Origin: Ruminococcus flavefaciens
GTDB lineage: Bacteria; Bacillota_A; Clostridia; Oscillospirales; Ruminococcaceae
Assembly: GCA_004556875.1 (NCBI GenBank)
Contig: SFFP01000084.1
Span: 1 to 7,409, forward strand
Length of the DNA: 7,409 bases
Direction: 5' to 3'
Under the pieces are notes generated by a model. The model did no database searches, was not told the DNA's origin, and saw only the letters and a list, made by a program, of their open reading frames with translations. Both the position numbers and the translations under genes were made by a program. This document shows positions 1-6,206 of this stretch, piece by piece (positions within the stretch are counted from its first letter, which is position 1; each line of letters begins with the position of its first letter).

Positions 1-177
1 CACAACAGCACTGAAAAGCTCCTCCTTGCCCTTATATCGCTTATACAGCGCACCTGTGGTAATGCCTGCGTTTTCGCATATAGTTTTAAGCTCAGCCTTT
101 ATAAACCCGTTTTGATTAAACTCCGCCTCTGCACTTGCCAGCAGTCTCGGATCAATACTTTTATCAGGATTAGACAT
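1..177 (-). CDS. TetR/AcrR-family transcriptional regulator, N-terminal part (truncated by window edge)
   Basis: The 59 codons visible are the N-terminal DNA-binding domain of a TetR-type repressor. Residues about 8-56 give the usual pattern: a first helix (DPRLLASAEAEFNQNGF), then the helix-turn-helix ICENAGITTGALYKRYKGKE with the family's AG(I/V)xxGxLYxxF/YxxKEEL signature. The ligand-binding C-terminal domain lies outside, so the inducer and target genes cannot be told. The ATG start is supported by AAAGGGG 8 nt upstream (186-192) and a consensus promoter just beyond. An operator-like palindrome over the expected transcription start suggests autoregulation, common in this family. It follows aroF in the same direction, but the aroF terminator and this gene's own promoter make it a separate unit. 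Confidence 0.85.
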   Translation of the reverse strand, partial: MSNPDKSIDPRLLASAEAEFNQNGFIKAELKTICENAGITTGALYKRYKGKEELFSAVV

Positions 178-199
178 CAGCACATCCCCTTTGATATTT

Positions 200-223
200 T
201 GATTATCGATAATTCGATTATCA
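200..223. promoter_or_regulatory. Operator-like imperfect palindrome at the tetR-type promoter
   Basis: Two 10-nt half-sites, TGATTATCGA (200-209) and TCGATTATCA (214-223), are inverted repeats with one mismatched pair, separated by 4 nt. Inside them ATTATCGATAAT is a perfect 12-bp palindrome. The site begins at the edge of the -10 box and covers the expected transcription start, the usual place for a TetR-family autorepressor operator. Binding by the adjacent regulator is an inference. Confidence 0.55.
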
Positions 224-251
224 TTTTAGCATATATTTTTCTTTTTGTCAA
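223..251 (-). promoter_or_regulatory. Sigma-A promoter of the TetR-type regulator
   Basis: On the minus strand TTGACA (246-251) is followed after exactly 17 nt by TAAAAT (223-228), with TGC directly before it as an extended -10. Transcription should start near 216, giving a leader of about 40 nt before the ATG at 177. Confidence 0.8.
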
Positions 252-288
252 TAGAAAAAAAATAAAATAACCTGTGTTTTTCCTATAC

Positions 289-318
289 AAAAAAGAGCGG
301 ACTCATCGTCCGCCCTTT
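289..318 (-). terminator. Intrinsic terminator of the aroC-aroF operon
   Basis: Read on the minus strand, GGGCGGAC (308-315) pairs with GTCCGCTC (295-302) around a 5-nt loop, with one G-U pair and three further A-T pairs outside. It is followed by six T (289-294). It lies just after the aroF stop codon and has the full form of a rho-independent terminator. Confidence 0.88.
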
Positions 319-327
319 CTGTTATTT

Positions 328-1356
328 TTAAAGCTGTTCCGCAATATCGTATACAAGCTTTTCGGTCTTTGTCCAGCCAAGACAAGGGTCTGTAATAGAC
401 TTTCCGTAGATATTCTCGCCTATCTTCTGAGAACCATCCTCGATATAGCTCTCTATCATGAGTCCCTTTACAAGCTTTTTGATATCATCACTGTGACGCA
501 TACTGTGAAGAACTTCCTTTGAAATTCTTATCTGCTCCTCAAAGTGCTTACCTGAGTTTGAGTGGTTCGTATCCACCACAAGAGCAGGATTTTTGAGCCC
601 TTTTTCGTCATAGAGCTTTGCAAGATTATAGAGGTCTTCAAAGTGATAATTCGGGAACGACTGACCTCTGTCGTTTACATAGCCGCGAAGTATCGCATGA
701 GCATATGGATTTCCATCGCTCCTTACCTCACAGCCTCTGTAGATGAAAGCGTGGCGATGCTGTGCAGCTGTGATAGAGTTCATCATTACCGAGATATCGC
801 CGCTTGTTGGATTTTTCATACCAACAGGGATATCTATTCCGCTGGAAACAAGGCGGTGCTGCTGATTTTCAACAGAACGCGCACCGATAGCGATGTATGA
901 AACGATATCATCGAGATAGCTGTAATTCTCAGGATACAGCATCTCGTCAGCCGATGTAAAGCCTGTTTCTGCAAGCGCTCTCATGTGAAGATGCCTTACA
1001 GCTATGATGCCGCTTTTCAGGTCAGGCATAGCAGCAGGATTTGGCTGGTGGAGCATTCCCTTGTAGCCGTCACCTGTAGTTCTTGGCTTACCTGTGTAAA
1101 TTCTCGGAATCATGAGTATCTTGTCGCTTACCTTTTCCTGTAATTCGCGAAGACGGCTGATGTAATCAAGTACGCTGTCCTCGTTGTCAGCAGAGCAGGG
1201 TCCGATAACCAGCAGGAACTTGTCAGACTCGCCGCGGAATATCTTCTTTACTTCTTCGTCACGCTTTGCCTTGATGTCTTTAAGCTCCTGTGAGAGCGGA
1301 TGAGCAGCCTTCAGCTCAGAAGGATGAGGCAGCTCACGGATAATATTAAGTGCCAT
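328..1356 (-). CDS. aroF: 3-deoxy-7-phosphoheptulonate synthase (DAHP synthase, type I AroFGH class)
   Basis: Cytoplasmic enzyme that condenses phosphoenolpyruvate with erythrose 4-phosphate, the first step of the shikimate pathway. The 342 residues cover the full TIM barrel, close to the roughly 350 of E. coli AroF/G/H. Visible motifs include GPCSAD (52-57), KPRTTGDGYKG (90-100), GARSVENQQHR (158-168) and GMKNPTSGD (179-187). By alignment with E. coli AroG the metal ligands are C54, H265 (DTNHSNSGK), E302 (GLMIESYIEDG) and D323 (SITDPCLGW), all present. The PRTTGDGYKGMLHQP form differs from the enterobacterial PRTTVGWKG, so I would not assign Phe, Tyr or Trp sensitivity. The symbol aroF is generic. 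AAAGGAAG precedes the ATG. The gene follows aroC by 20 nt, so the two should be co-transcribed from the aroC promoter and end at the adjacent terminator. Confidence 0.95.
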   Translation of the reverse strand: MALNIIRELPHPSELKAAHPLSQELKDIKAKRDEEVKKIFRGESDKFLLVIGPCSADNEDSVLDYISRLRELQEKVSDKILMIPRIYTGKPRTTGDGYKGMLHQPNPAAMPDLKSGIIAVRHLHMRALAETGFTSADEMLYPENYSYLDDIVSYIAIGARSVENQQHRLVSSGIDIPVGMKNPTSGDISVMMNSITAAQHRHAFIYRGCEVRSDGNPYAHAILRGYVNDRGQSFPNYHFEDLYNLAKLYDEKGLKNPALVVDTNHSNSGKHFEEQIRISKEVLHSMRHSDDIKKLVKGLMIESYIEDGSQKIGENIYGKSITDPCLGWTKTEKLVYDIAEQL

Positions 1357-1376
1357 TGTTTTTCTTCCTTTACATC

Positions 1377-2471
1377 TTAGATTTTTGCCAGCCAGTCTGT
1401 TCCGAAGCGAAGGGATAACTGGTCGCAGAGCACAAGAGCCGTGATACTGTCCTGAACTACTCTTGCACGGTGTACTATTGCAGGATCATGTCTGCCTTTT
1501 ATCTGCAATGTTGTGTTTTCCATAGTATTTATGTCGATAGTTTCCTGCTCCTTGTAGATAGAAGGAGTAGGCTTTATTGCTGTTCTGAAAAGTACTGGCA
1601 GTCCTGTAGAAATTCCGCCGAGTATACCGCCGTTGTTGTTTGTAGAGCTTGTCATCCTGCCCTCAGACGCTCTGAAAGCGTCATTGCAGGTGCTTCCGAG
1701 CATATCTGCAGCGGCAAAGCCTGCACCAAATTCAACGCCCTTTACGGCAGGTATTCCGAAAAGCGCATGAGCCAGCACACTTTCAAGCGTGTCGAACCAG
1801 GGTTCACCAACACCTGACGGAAGACCTGTCACGATAGTTTCAAGTCTGCCGCCTACGCTGTCGCCGTCATTTTTAGCAGCAGTTATAGCCGCCTGCATCT
1901 CATCGGCTTTCTTTTCATCAAGCGCTGCAAATTCCATAGAGTTAAGTGCCTTTATGTCATCATCTATACTGCTAAACGGACGGTCATAGACTCCGCCGCA
2001 TGATAAAATATGGGTCGCTATATTTATGTTTTTGGAACGCAGCGCGCTTATGGCAACAGCACCTGCCGCAACTATCCCTGCTGTTATTCTTCCCGAGAAG
2101 TGACCGCCGCCGCGGAAATCCTGATAGCCGTGGTACTTCATCTGTGCGGAAAAGTCTGCGTGACCCGGTCTTGCCTTGTACGCAAGCTCGCCGTAATCCT
2201 TGCTTCTTGTGTCCTGATTTTCTATGATAAACGTCATAGGAGTGCCTGTAGTCCTGCCGTTAAAGACTCCGCTGACTATCCTGACCTTGTCTGCTTCGCG
2301 TCTTGCTGTGGAAAGTGCGCCGATGGACTGGCGGAGCTTCATCTGCTGTGCTATAAAGTCTTCATCAACAGCTATGCCCGAAGCCATGCCGTCAAGCACT
2401 GCGCCGATAGCTTCTCCGTGGCTTTCACCGAAAACTGTTACGGAAACGCTTGAACCAAAGGTGTTTTTCAT
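1377..2471 (-). CDS. aroC: Chorismate synthase
   Basis: Converts 5-enolpyruvylshikimate 3-phosphate to chorismate using reduced FMN, the last common step to aromatic amino acids and folate. The 364 residues match the usual length. Family signatures are GESHGEAIGAVLDG (15-28), RPGHADFSAQMKYHG (101-115), FRGGGHFSGRITAG (119-132) and GRHDPAIVHRA (326-336). They include the conserved histidines H18 and H104 and the RHDP motif near the C-terminus. I chose the ATG at 2471 because AGGGAGA lies about 8 nt upstream and the protein then begins MKNTFGSSVSVTVFGESHG, as usual for AroC. A longer reading from a GTG at 2522 would start at the expected transcription start. The segment after R48 (RQSIGALSTARREAD) lacks the common PGQGR wording, but the rest is standard. 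First gene of the aroC-aroF operon. Confidence 0.96.
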   Translation of the reverse strand: MKNTFGSSVSVTVFGESHGEAIGAVLDGMASGIAVDEDFIAQQMKLRQSIGALSTARREADKVRIVSGVFNGRTTGTPMTFIIENQDTRSKDYGELAYKARPGHADFSAQMKYHGYQDFRGGGHFSGRITAGIVAAGAVAISALRSKNINIATHILSCGGVYDRPFSSIDDDIKALNSMEFAALDEKKADEMQAAITAAKNDGDSVGGRLETIVTGLPSGVGEPWFDTLESVLAHALFGIPAVKGVEFGAGFAAADMLGSTCNDAFRASEGRMTSSTNNNGGILGGISTGLPVLFRTAIKPTPSIYKEQETIDINTMENTTLQIKGRHDPAIVHRARVVQDSITALVLCDQLSLRFGTDWLAKI

Positions 2472-2528
2472 TATTTCATCTCCCTGATACCGTTTAATGC
2501 TCCTAAATACTGTTAAGAACACTATTAA

Positions 2529-2557
2529 ATTATAGCACTGTAAGGCAGATATGTCAA
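2529..2557 (-). promoter_or_regulatory. Consensus sigma-A promoter of aroC-aroF
   Basis: On the minus strand TTGACA (2552-2557), 17 nt, then TATAAT (2529-2534): a perfect match to the vegetative consensus. Transcription should start near 2522, leaving a leader of about 50 nt before the aroC ATG. That leader is too short for a T-box or attenuator and shows none. A small inverted repeat TGTT-AAG-AACA (2511-2521) sits at the start of the transcript. Confidence 0.88.
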
Positions 2558-2650
2558 CAAGTCAATTTAACAGTTTGCAGGCGCAAAGCGCTAAAGTAAA
2601 TAGTGAATTTGTATAGGTGTGAGAGCTCCTTTTTGTTTAATTCTACGTCA

Positions 2651-2679
2651 TTGACTTTGACCATATATCGTGTTATAAT
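2651..2679 (+). promoter_or_regulatory. Sigma-A promoter of glgB (extended -10)
   Basis: TTGACT (2651-2656), 17 nt, then TATAAT (2674-2679), preceded by TGT as an extended -10. Transcription should start near 2686, about 30 nt ahead of the chosen glgB ATG. It is divergent from the aroC promoter. The 93 bp between the two -35 boxes hold only short inverted repeats (TTTGC-AGGC-GCAAA at 2574-2587). Confidence 0.85.
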
Positions 2680-2715
2680 CAGAAAAAAGGGGAATTGACG
2701 TTTGGAGCTGATAGT

Positions 2716-4524
2716 ATGGACATTATGAGTTTTTATAAAGGCGAGGAATTTGCGGCGTATGAGTATTTCGGTGCTCATATCACCAAAAAAGGCACTGTCT
2801 TCCGCACCTATGCGCCGAATGCTTCAAAAGTATCGGTAATAGGCGATTTCAGCGGCTGGGAGGATATCCCAATGAAGGCTGTTGAGGACGGAAGATTTTT
2901 TGAGCTTTGCCTGCCCGATGCTAAAGAGGGTATGCGGTATAAATACCGTATCTACGACAAAAAAGGCAATTTCATCGACCATTGTGACCCATACGGATTT
3001 GGTATGGAACTGCGTCCCGGAACTTGCTCTGTCATAAGAAGTATAGACGGATATAAATTTACAGACAAGGAATGGCTTGAAAATCGTTCAGACTGCCGCG
3101 ATAAGCCTTTGAATATATATGAAGTCCATCTCGGCTCATGGAAAAGGCGTTCAGACGAGGAAGAAACAGGCTGGTACTCCTATGCTGAGATAGCCGATGA
3201 GCTTATTGAATATGTAAAGGAATTCGGTTTTAATTTCATCGAGCTTATGCCGCTTAGCGAACACCCCTGCGATGAGTCGTGGGGATATCAAAGCACAGGC
3301 TTTTTTGCACCTACTTCACGTTATGGCACTCCCGAAGAACTTATGATATTTGTGGATAAATGCCACAGAAACGGTATAGGCGTTATCGTGGATTTCGTTC
3401 CTGTACACTTTGCTGTTGACCACTACGCGCTTACGGAATACGACGGAACAAAGCTGTATGAATACCCTGACGATGAAGCAGGATATAATGAATGGGGAAG
3501 CAGGAATTTCAATCACTCAAAGGGTGAGGTAAGGTCTTTTATACAGTCTGCTGCCGATTACTGGCTGAGCGTTTATCACTTTGACGGTCTGCGTATGGAC
3601 GCTATCCGAAATATGATATACTGGAACGGTGACGAAAGACGCGGCGAGAACCGCACTGCTATCGAGTTCATAAAATCCATGAACTGCGGACTTAAAGCAC
3701 GGCATTCTTCCGCTATCATATCCGCCGAGGACTCCTCCTCTTATCCGAGGGTGACTGCTCCTGTTTTTGCAGGCGGTCTCGGTTTTGACTATAAATGGGA
3801 CTTAGGCTGGATGCACGATACACTGGAGTATTTTCAGAGTGCGCCTATGTACCGTTCAAGGGATTATCACAAGCTTACGTTTTCCATGCTGTATTTCTAT
3901 AATGAGAAGTTCATACTCCCCCTCTCTCACGATGAGGTAGTCCACGGAAAAGCTACTATAGCGCAAAAAATGAACGGACAGTACGCAGAGAAATTTCCGC
4001 AGGCAAGAGCACTGTACCTGTACATGATAGTACATCCCGGAAAAAAACTTAACTTCATGGGAAATGAGATAGCTCAGCTCCGCGAATGGAACGAAAAGCG
4101 CCAGCAGGACTGGGATATGCTGAAATATCCTCTGCACGACTCCTTCCATGAATACATAAAAGATGTCAATAAGATATATCTTGAAAACAAGGCTCTGCAC
4201 TATGATTACGACCCGACAAATTTTGAGTGGTCTGACTGCAATTCGATCGAGCGGTGCGTCTATGCAGTCCGCAGAAAAGCCTCAGAAGGCGACATACTCG
4301 CAGTCTTTAACTTTTCAGACTGGTTTCAGCCGGGTTATTCTGTCACCATAGGTCAGGGGTATAACGTTAAACTGCTGATTGATTCCGATAATCAGCTTTA
4401 CAGCGGAACTACTCCGAATGGGAAAACTAAGTTCAGCGCTGAAAAAGATAGACTTATAATGGATATTCCGCCATTCAGCGGCAGAATATTCCTGCTTGAA
4501 AAGATACCAAAGAAGCGGAGTTGA
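2716..4524 (+). CDS. glgB: 1,4-alpha-glucan (glycogen) branching enzyme, GH13
   Basis: Cuts alpha-1,4 glucan chains and rejoins them by alpha-1,6 bonds to branch glycogen. The 602 residues consist of a CBM48/E-set domain (about 17-105, with VFRTYAPNASKVSVIGDFSGW), a GH13 barrel (about 130-480) and a C-terminal beta domain ending in IPPFSGRIFLLE. The extra N-terminal domain of the 728-residue E. coli enzyme is absent, as in many Firmicutes. Catalytic motifs by family alignment are D226-H231 (DFVPVHF), R293/D295 (FDGLRMDAIRNM, nucleophile), E338 (SAEDSSSYP, acid/base; AED rather than the usual AEE) and H405-D406 (LPLSHDEVVHGK). FMGNEIAQLREW is also typical. ATG 2716 is preferred because GGAG lies 8 nt upstream (2704-2707); a TTG at 2695 would add 7 residues, but its GGGG is only 2 nt away. 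No other glg gene is in view. Confidence 0.95.
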   Translation: MDIMSFYKGEEFAAYEYFGAHITKKGTVFRTYAPNASKVSVIGDFSGWEDIPMKAVEDGRFFELCLPDAKEGMRYKYRIYDKKGNFIDHCDPYGFGMELRPGTCSVIRSIDGYKFTDKEWLENRSDCRDKPLNIYEVHLGSWKRRSDEEETGWYSYAEIADELIEYVKEFGFNFIELMPLSEHPCDESWGYQSTGFFAPTSRYGTPEELMIFVDKCHRNGIGVIVDFVPVHFAVDHYALTEYDGTKLYEYPDDEAGYNEWGSRNFNHSKGEVRSFIQSAADYWLSVYHFDGLRMDAIRNMIYWNGDERRGENRTAIEFIKSMNCGLKARHSSAIISAEDSSSYPRVTAPVFAGGLGFDYKWDLGWMHDTLEYFQSAPMYRSRDYHKLTFSMLYFYNEKFILPLSHDEVVHGKATIAQKMNGQYAEKFPQARALYLYMIVHPGKKLNFMGNEIAQLREWNEKRQQDWDMLKYPLHDSFHEYIKDVNKIYLENKALHYDYDPTNFEWSDCNSIERCVYAVRRKASEGDILAVFNFSDWFQPGYSVTIGQGYNVKLLIDSDNQLYSGTTPNGKTKFSAEKDRLIMDIPPFSGRIFLLEKIPKKRS

Positions 4525-4545
4525 TGCTCTGCTTCTTTAGTTATA
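4509..4545 (+). terminator. Hairpin terminator overlapping the end of glgB
   Basis: AAAGAAGCGGAG (4509-4520) pairs over 12 bp, with one G-U, to CTCTGCTTCTTT (4527-4538) around a 6-nt loop that contains the TGA stop codon. The stem itself ends in three T and the tail after it is A/T-rich (AGTTATATTATT) rather than a clean T run, so termination strength is uncertain. Confidence 0.65.
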
Positions 4546-4567
4546 TTATTAATTTTTTGAAAGACTA

Positions 4568-4596
4568 TTGATTTTCTTTTAACTGTGTGGTATAAT
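4568..4596 (+). promoter_or_regulatory. Strong promoter ahead of the tRNA-Ser locus
   Basis: TTGATT (4568-4573), 17 nt, then TATAAT (4591-4596), with TGG directly before it as an extended -10. Transcription should start near 4603, about 10 nt before the partial tRNA copy at 4613. That spacing is what a tRNA gene promoter normally has, so this was probably the promoter of the tRNA before the duplication. A transcript from here would have to cross 168 nt to reach the intact tRNA. Confidence 0.75.
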
Positions 4597-4612
4597 ATTA
4601 CAGTAATTTTAT

Positions 4613-4652
4613 GCAGTGGTATCGAAGTGGTCATAACGGACATGACTCGAAA
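4613..4652 (+). pseudogene. Duplicated 5' half of tRNA-Ser(CGA), broken after the anticodon loop
   Basis: These 40 nt are identical to the first 40 nt of the intact tRNA at 4781-4820: acceptor 5' strand GCAGTGG, D arm, 5' anticodon stem and the whole loop CTCGAAA. Identity stops exactly at the first base of the 3' anticodon stem. The next bases (CATAG) cannot pair with the 5' stem CATGA, and no T arm matching the intact gene follows, so no functional tRNA can form. The break gives an imperfect inverted repeat around 6 nt: CTCGAAAC (4646-4653), ATAGTC, then GTTTC-T-GAG (4660-4668). It could be an integration or excision scar or a decayed tandem tRNA copy. Confidence 0.85.
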
Positions 4653-4780
4653 CATAGTCGTTTCTGAGCTTGCCGCACTTTGATTTATCCCTGTTCTGCG
4701 TGGTTTCGGCGGTGTTCACAGTTGTGTTTGCAATTGGCTTTCTCGCAGTTTTCTCGCAGTTTTATAGTTAAATTAAATAC
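4653..4780. other. 128-bp spacer between the tRNA half and the intact tRNA
   Basis: No credible reading frame is present. It contains the 3' arm of the junction hairpin (4660-4668), a CTGCG at 4696-4700 that could be a remnant of the acceptor 3' strand of a decayed second tRNA, two tandem 11-bp repeats (4741-4762), and TATAGT (4763-4768), a possible weak -10 box 12 nt before the intact tRNA with no good -35 partner. Confidence 0.5.
4741..4762 (+). repeat. Two tandem copies of an 11-bp repeat
   Basis: TCTCGCAGTTT occurs twice head to tail (4741-4751 and 4752-4762), exactly identical. It lies 19 bp before the intact tRNA. Short direct repeats near an attachment site are typical of integrase arm-type binding sites, but replication slippage would give the same pattern. 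Confidence 0.7.
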
Positions 4781-4869
4781 GCAGTGGTATCGAAGTGGTC
4801 ATAACGGACATGACTCGAAATCATGATGCCCCTTGAGGGACGTGGGTTCGAATCCCACCCACTGCGCCA
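4781..4869 (+). tRNA. tRNA-Ser (anticodon CGA), with encoded CCA
   Basis: The acceptor stem GCAGTGG (4781-4787) pairs with CCACTGC (4859-4865), followed by discriminator G4866 and encoded CCA. The anticodon stem CATGA/TCATG closes the loop CTCGAAA, giving anticodon CGA, which reads codon UCG. The T arm is GTGGG-TTCGAAT-CCCAC (4842-4858). A long variable arm with a CCC/GGG stem (4831-4839 region) and a 3-bp D stem mark it as a type II serine tRNA. It is the likely attachment site of the element whose integrase gene begins 137 bp beyond. Its expected promoter lies upstream of the broken copy. Confidence 0.93.
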
Positions 4870-4893
4870 GCGCGGAGCCCGCGCAGCCAATTT

Positions 4894-4923
4894 CGCGTCT
4901 CAGTTTTTCTGGGGCGCGATTTT
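4894..4923 (+). terminator. Terminator-like hairpin after tRNA-Ser
   Basis: CGCGTCTCAG (4894-4903) pairs over 10 bp, with two G-U pairs, to CTGGGGCGCG (4909-4918) around a TTTTT loop, followed by ATTTTC. A second, GC-only stem, GCGCGG-AGC-CCGCGC (4870-4884), lies directly after the tRNA CCA and may help 3' end formation. The T tract is short (four T). Confidence 0.6.
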
Positions 4924-4974
4924 CATTCCGCGCATTATACTAATTACGATTTCAAATATACTGTTTATGTTAGA

Positions 4975-5005
4975 CCTCCGGACATAACGTCCGGAGGCTT
5001 TTATT
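4975..5005 (+). terminator. Strong plus-strand terminator at the end of the integrase gene
   Basis: A perfect 9-bp stem, CCTCCGGAC (4975-4983) with GTCCGGAGG (4989-4997) around a 5-nt loop, is followed on the plus strand by CTTTTATTTT. On the minus strand no T run follows, so it mainly stops plus-strand transcription from the tRNA promoter before it enters int antisense. It may still be the 3' end hairpin of the int transcript. Its T tract runs into the int stop codon. Confidence 0.75.
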
Positions 5006-6193
5006 TTACTCTGAGAGCGCTTTAGCTATCGCCTCAGCACTCAGCTTCTTGCTTTCGCTGTCCACATGGCTGTACACGTTGCTCGTTGTACCTATGTCGC
5101 TGTGACCCAGCCACTCCTGTATCAGCTTCATCTGCACTCCGTTTGCAAGGAGCAAACTGGCACAACTGTGCCGCAGGTCATGGAAGCGTATCTTCCGCAG
5201 ACCGTTCTTGCGGAGCACTATCGGGAAATGGTCCGACACATAGTTGGGACGTATCAGTTCTCCCACAGCGTCCACACAGATGTAGTCCTCGTACTTCTTG
5301 CAGTAGCCTCTGCCGAAAGCCTTCTTCATTTCTGCCTGATGCTCACGCTCGGCGATGAGTGCCTGCTCGACTACGGGTATCAGCGGTAGCGTTCTGTACG
5401 ACGATTTCGTTTTCATAACATCGTAGCCTGCAACTCCGTCCTCGTCCTGCAATACCTTGTGCTTGATGCTTATGGTCTTGCCTACGAAGTCCACCGCTGA
5501 CCATTTCAGCCCGATGACCTCGCTGCGGCGAAGTCCGTAATAGGCAGCTATAACGATTACGATGTGCAGCGGATCGTCCTTTGTGCAGTCGATGAGCTGC
5601 TTTATCTCCTCAGCGTTATAGTAGTTTCCTATGAACTGCACCGACTTTGGGCGGTCAGCCTGATCGACGGGATTTGTCGGAATGATACGACGCTTCATTG
5701 CAGACTTGAATGCAAGGTGCAGGAGCGAATGGTGCCGCTGACAGCTTGTGCCTTTCAGTCCTTTGGCTCTGAGGTAAGCATAGTACTCGTTTATCTCGTC
5801 GCCGGTTATCTCCTTGACCTTTATCTTCATCTTCTTGAAGAATGGTATCATGTGTACGTCCATGTACCGCTTGTAGCTTGTGTATGTGGACTTCGTGATG
5901 TTGCCCTTGTAGGACTCAAGCCACTCCGCAAGGTAGTCCTCAACTCGCATATCAGCTATGCGGTTGCGCTCCTTGTCGGCTCTCGACATTCCTTCGTGCA
6001 GGTACTGATCACCAAGATTGTACTGCTCCAGCACCTCGTTCAGACGGTGGCTGGCTTCGGTCTTGGTGCCTTTCTTTGCGTCCAGTCCGAGGGAGCGCCA
6101 CTTTTCGTGACGCTTACCGTCGGCATCGTATAAGTTTATAACGGCGTACCATTTGCCGCTTTTCTCAGCTAAATGTCCTGTGGTTATTTTCAT
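5006..6193 (-). CDS. int: Tyrosine site-specific recombinase (Tn916/phage-type integrase)
   Basis: Catalyses integration and, with an excisionase, excision of the element by strand exchange at att sites. The 395 residues show an N-terminal arm-binding domain (about 1-60, with KSGKWYAVINLYDADGKR), a core-binding SAM-like domain (about 82-183, MRVEDYLAEW through NPVDQADRPK) and a catalytic domain. All active-site residues are visible: R222 (GLRRSE), K263 (KTKSSYRTLPL), H338 and R341 (HDLRH), H364 (WLGHSD) and Y374 (NVYSH). The gene therefore looks intact. ATG 6193 is chosen because AAAGGAGG (6200-6207) lies 6 nt upstream; a longer GTG start at 6244 lies inside a hairpin and lacks such a site. 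It follows the xis-like gene by 95 nt and points to tRNA-Ser, the likely target. Confidence 0.94.
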   Translation of the reverse strand: MKITTGHLAEKSGKWYAVINLYDADGKRHEKWRSLGLDAKKGTKTEASHRLNEVLEQYNLGDQYLHEGMSRADKERNRIADMRVEDYLAEWLESYKGNITKSTYTSYKRYMDVHMIPFFKKMKIKVKEITGDEINEYYAYLRAKGLKGTSCQRHHSLLHLAFKSAMKRRIIPTNPVDQADRPKSVQFIGNYYNAEEIKQLIDCTKDDPLHIVIVIAAYYGLRRSEVIGLKWSAVDFVGKTISIKHKVLQDEDGVAGYDVMKTKSSYRTLPLIPVVEQALIAEREHQAEMKKAFGRGYCKKYEDYICVDAVGELIRPNYVSDHFPIVLRKNGLRKIRFHDLRHSCASLLLANGVQMKLIQEWLGHSDIGTTSNVYSHVDSESKKLSAEAIAKALSE

Positions 6194-6206
6194 TGGCATC
6201 CTCCTT

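Noticed and set aside
562..900. 112-codon plus-strand frame inside aroF
   Set aside because: Antisense shadow of a well-supported enzyme gene, with no promoter or family resemblance; the same holds for the plus-strand frames inside aroC and int.
2472..2522. Longer aroC start (GTG at 2522, 17 extra residues)
   Set aside because: It coincides with the expected transcription start of the consensus promoter and has no ribosome binding site; MKNTFGSS with AGGGAGA upstream fits the family.
2695..2715. TTG start of glgB seven codons upstream
   Set aside because: GGGG is only 2 nt from the TTG; GGAG at 8 nt from ATG 2716 is the better signal.
2554..2778. 74-codon minus-strand frame between aroC and glgB
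   Set aside because: It runs antisense through both promoters and the glgB start, and has no ribosome binding site or recognisable domain.
4613..4700. Second functional tRNA-Ser (the stretch to CTGCG is 88 nt, near tRNA length)
   Set aside because: The anticodon stem cannot close, no T arm is recognisable and only four acceptor pairs remain; similarity beyond 4652 is scattered and may be chance.
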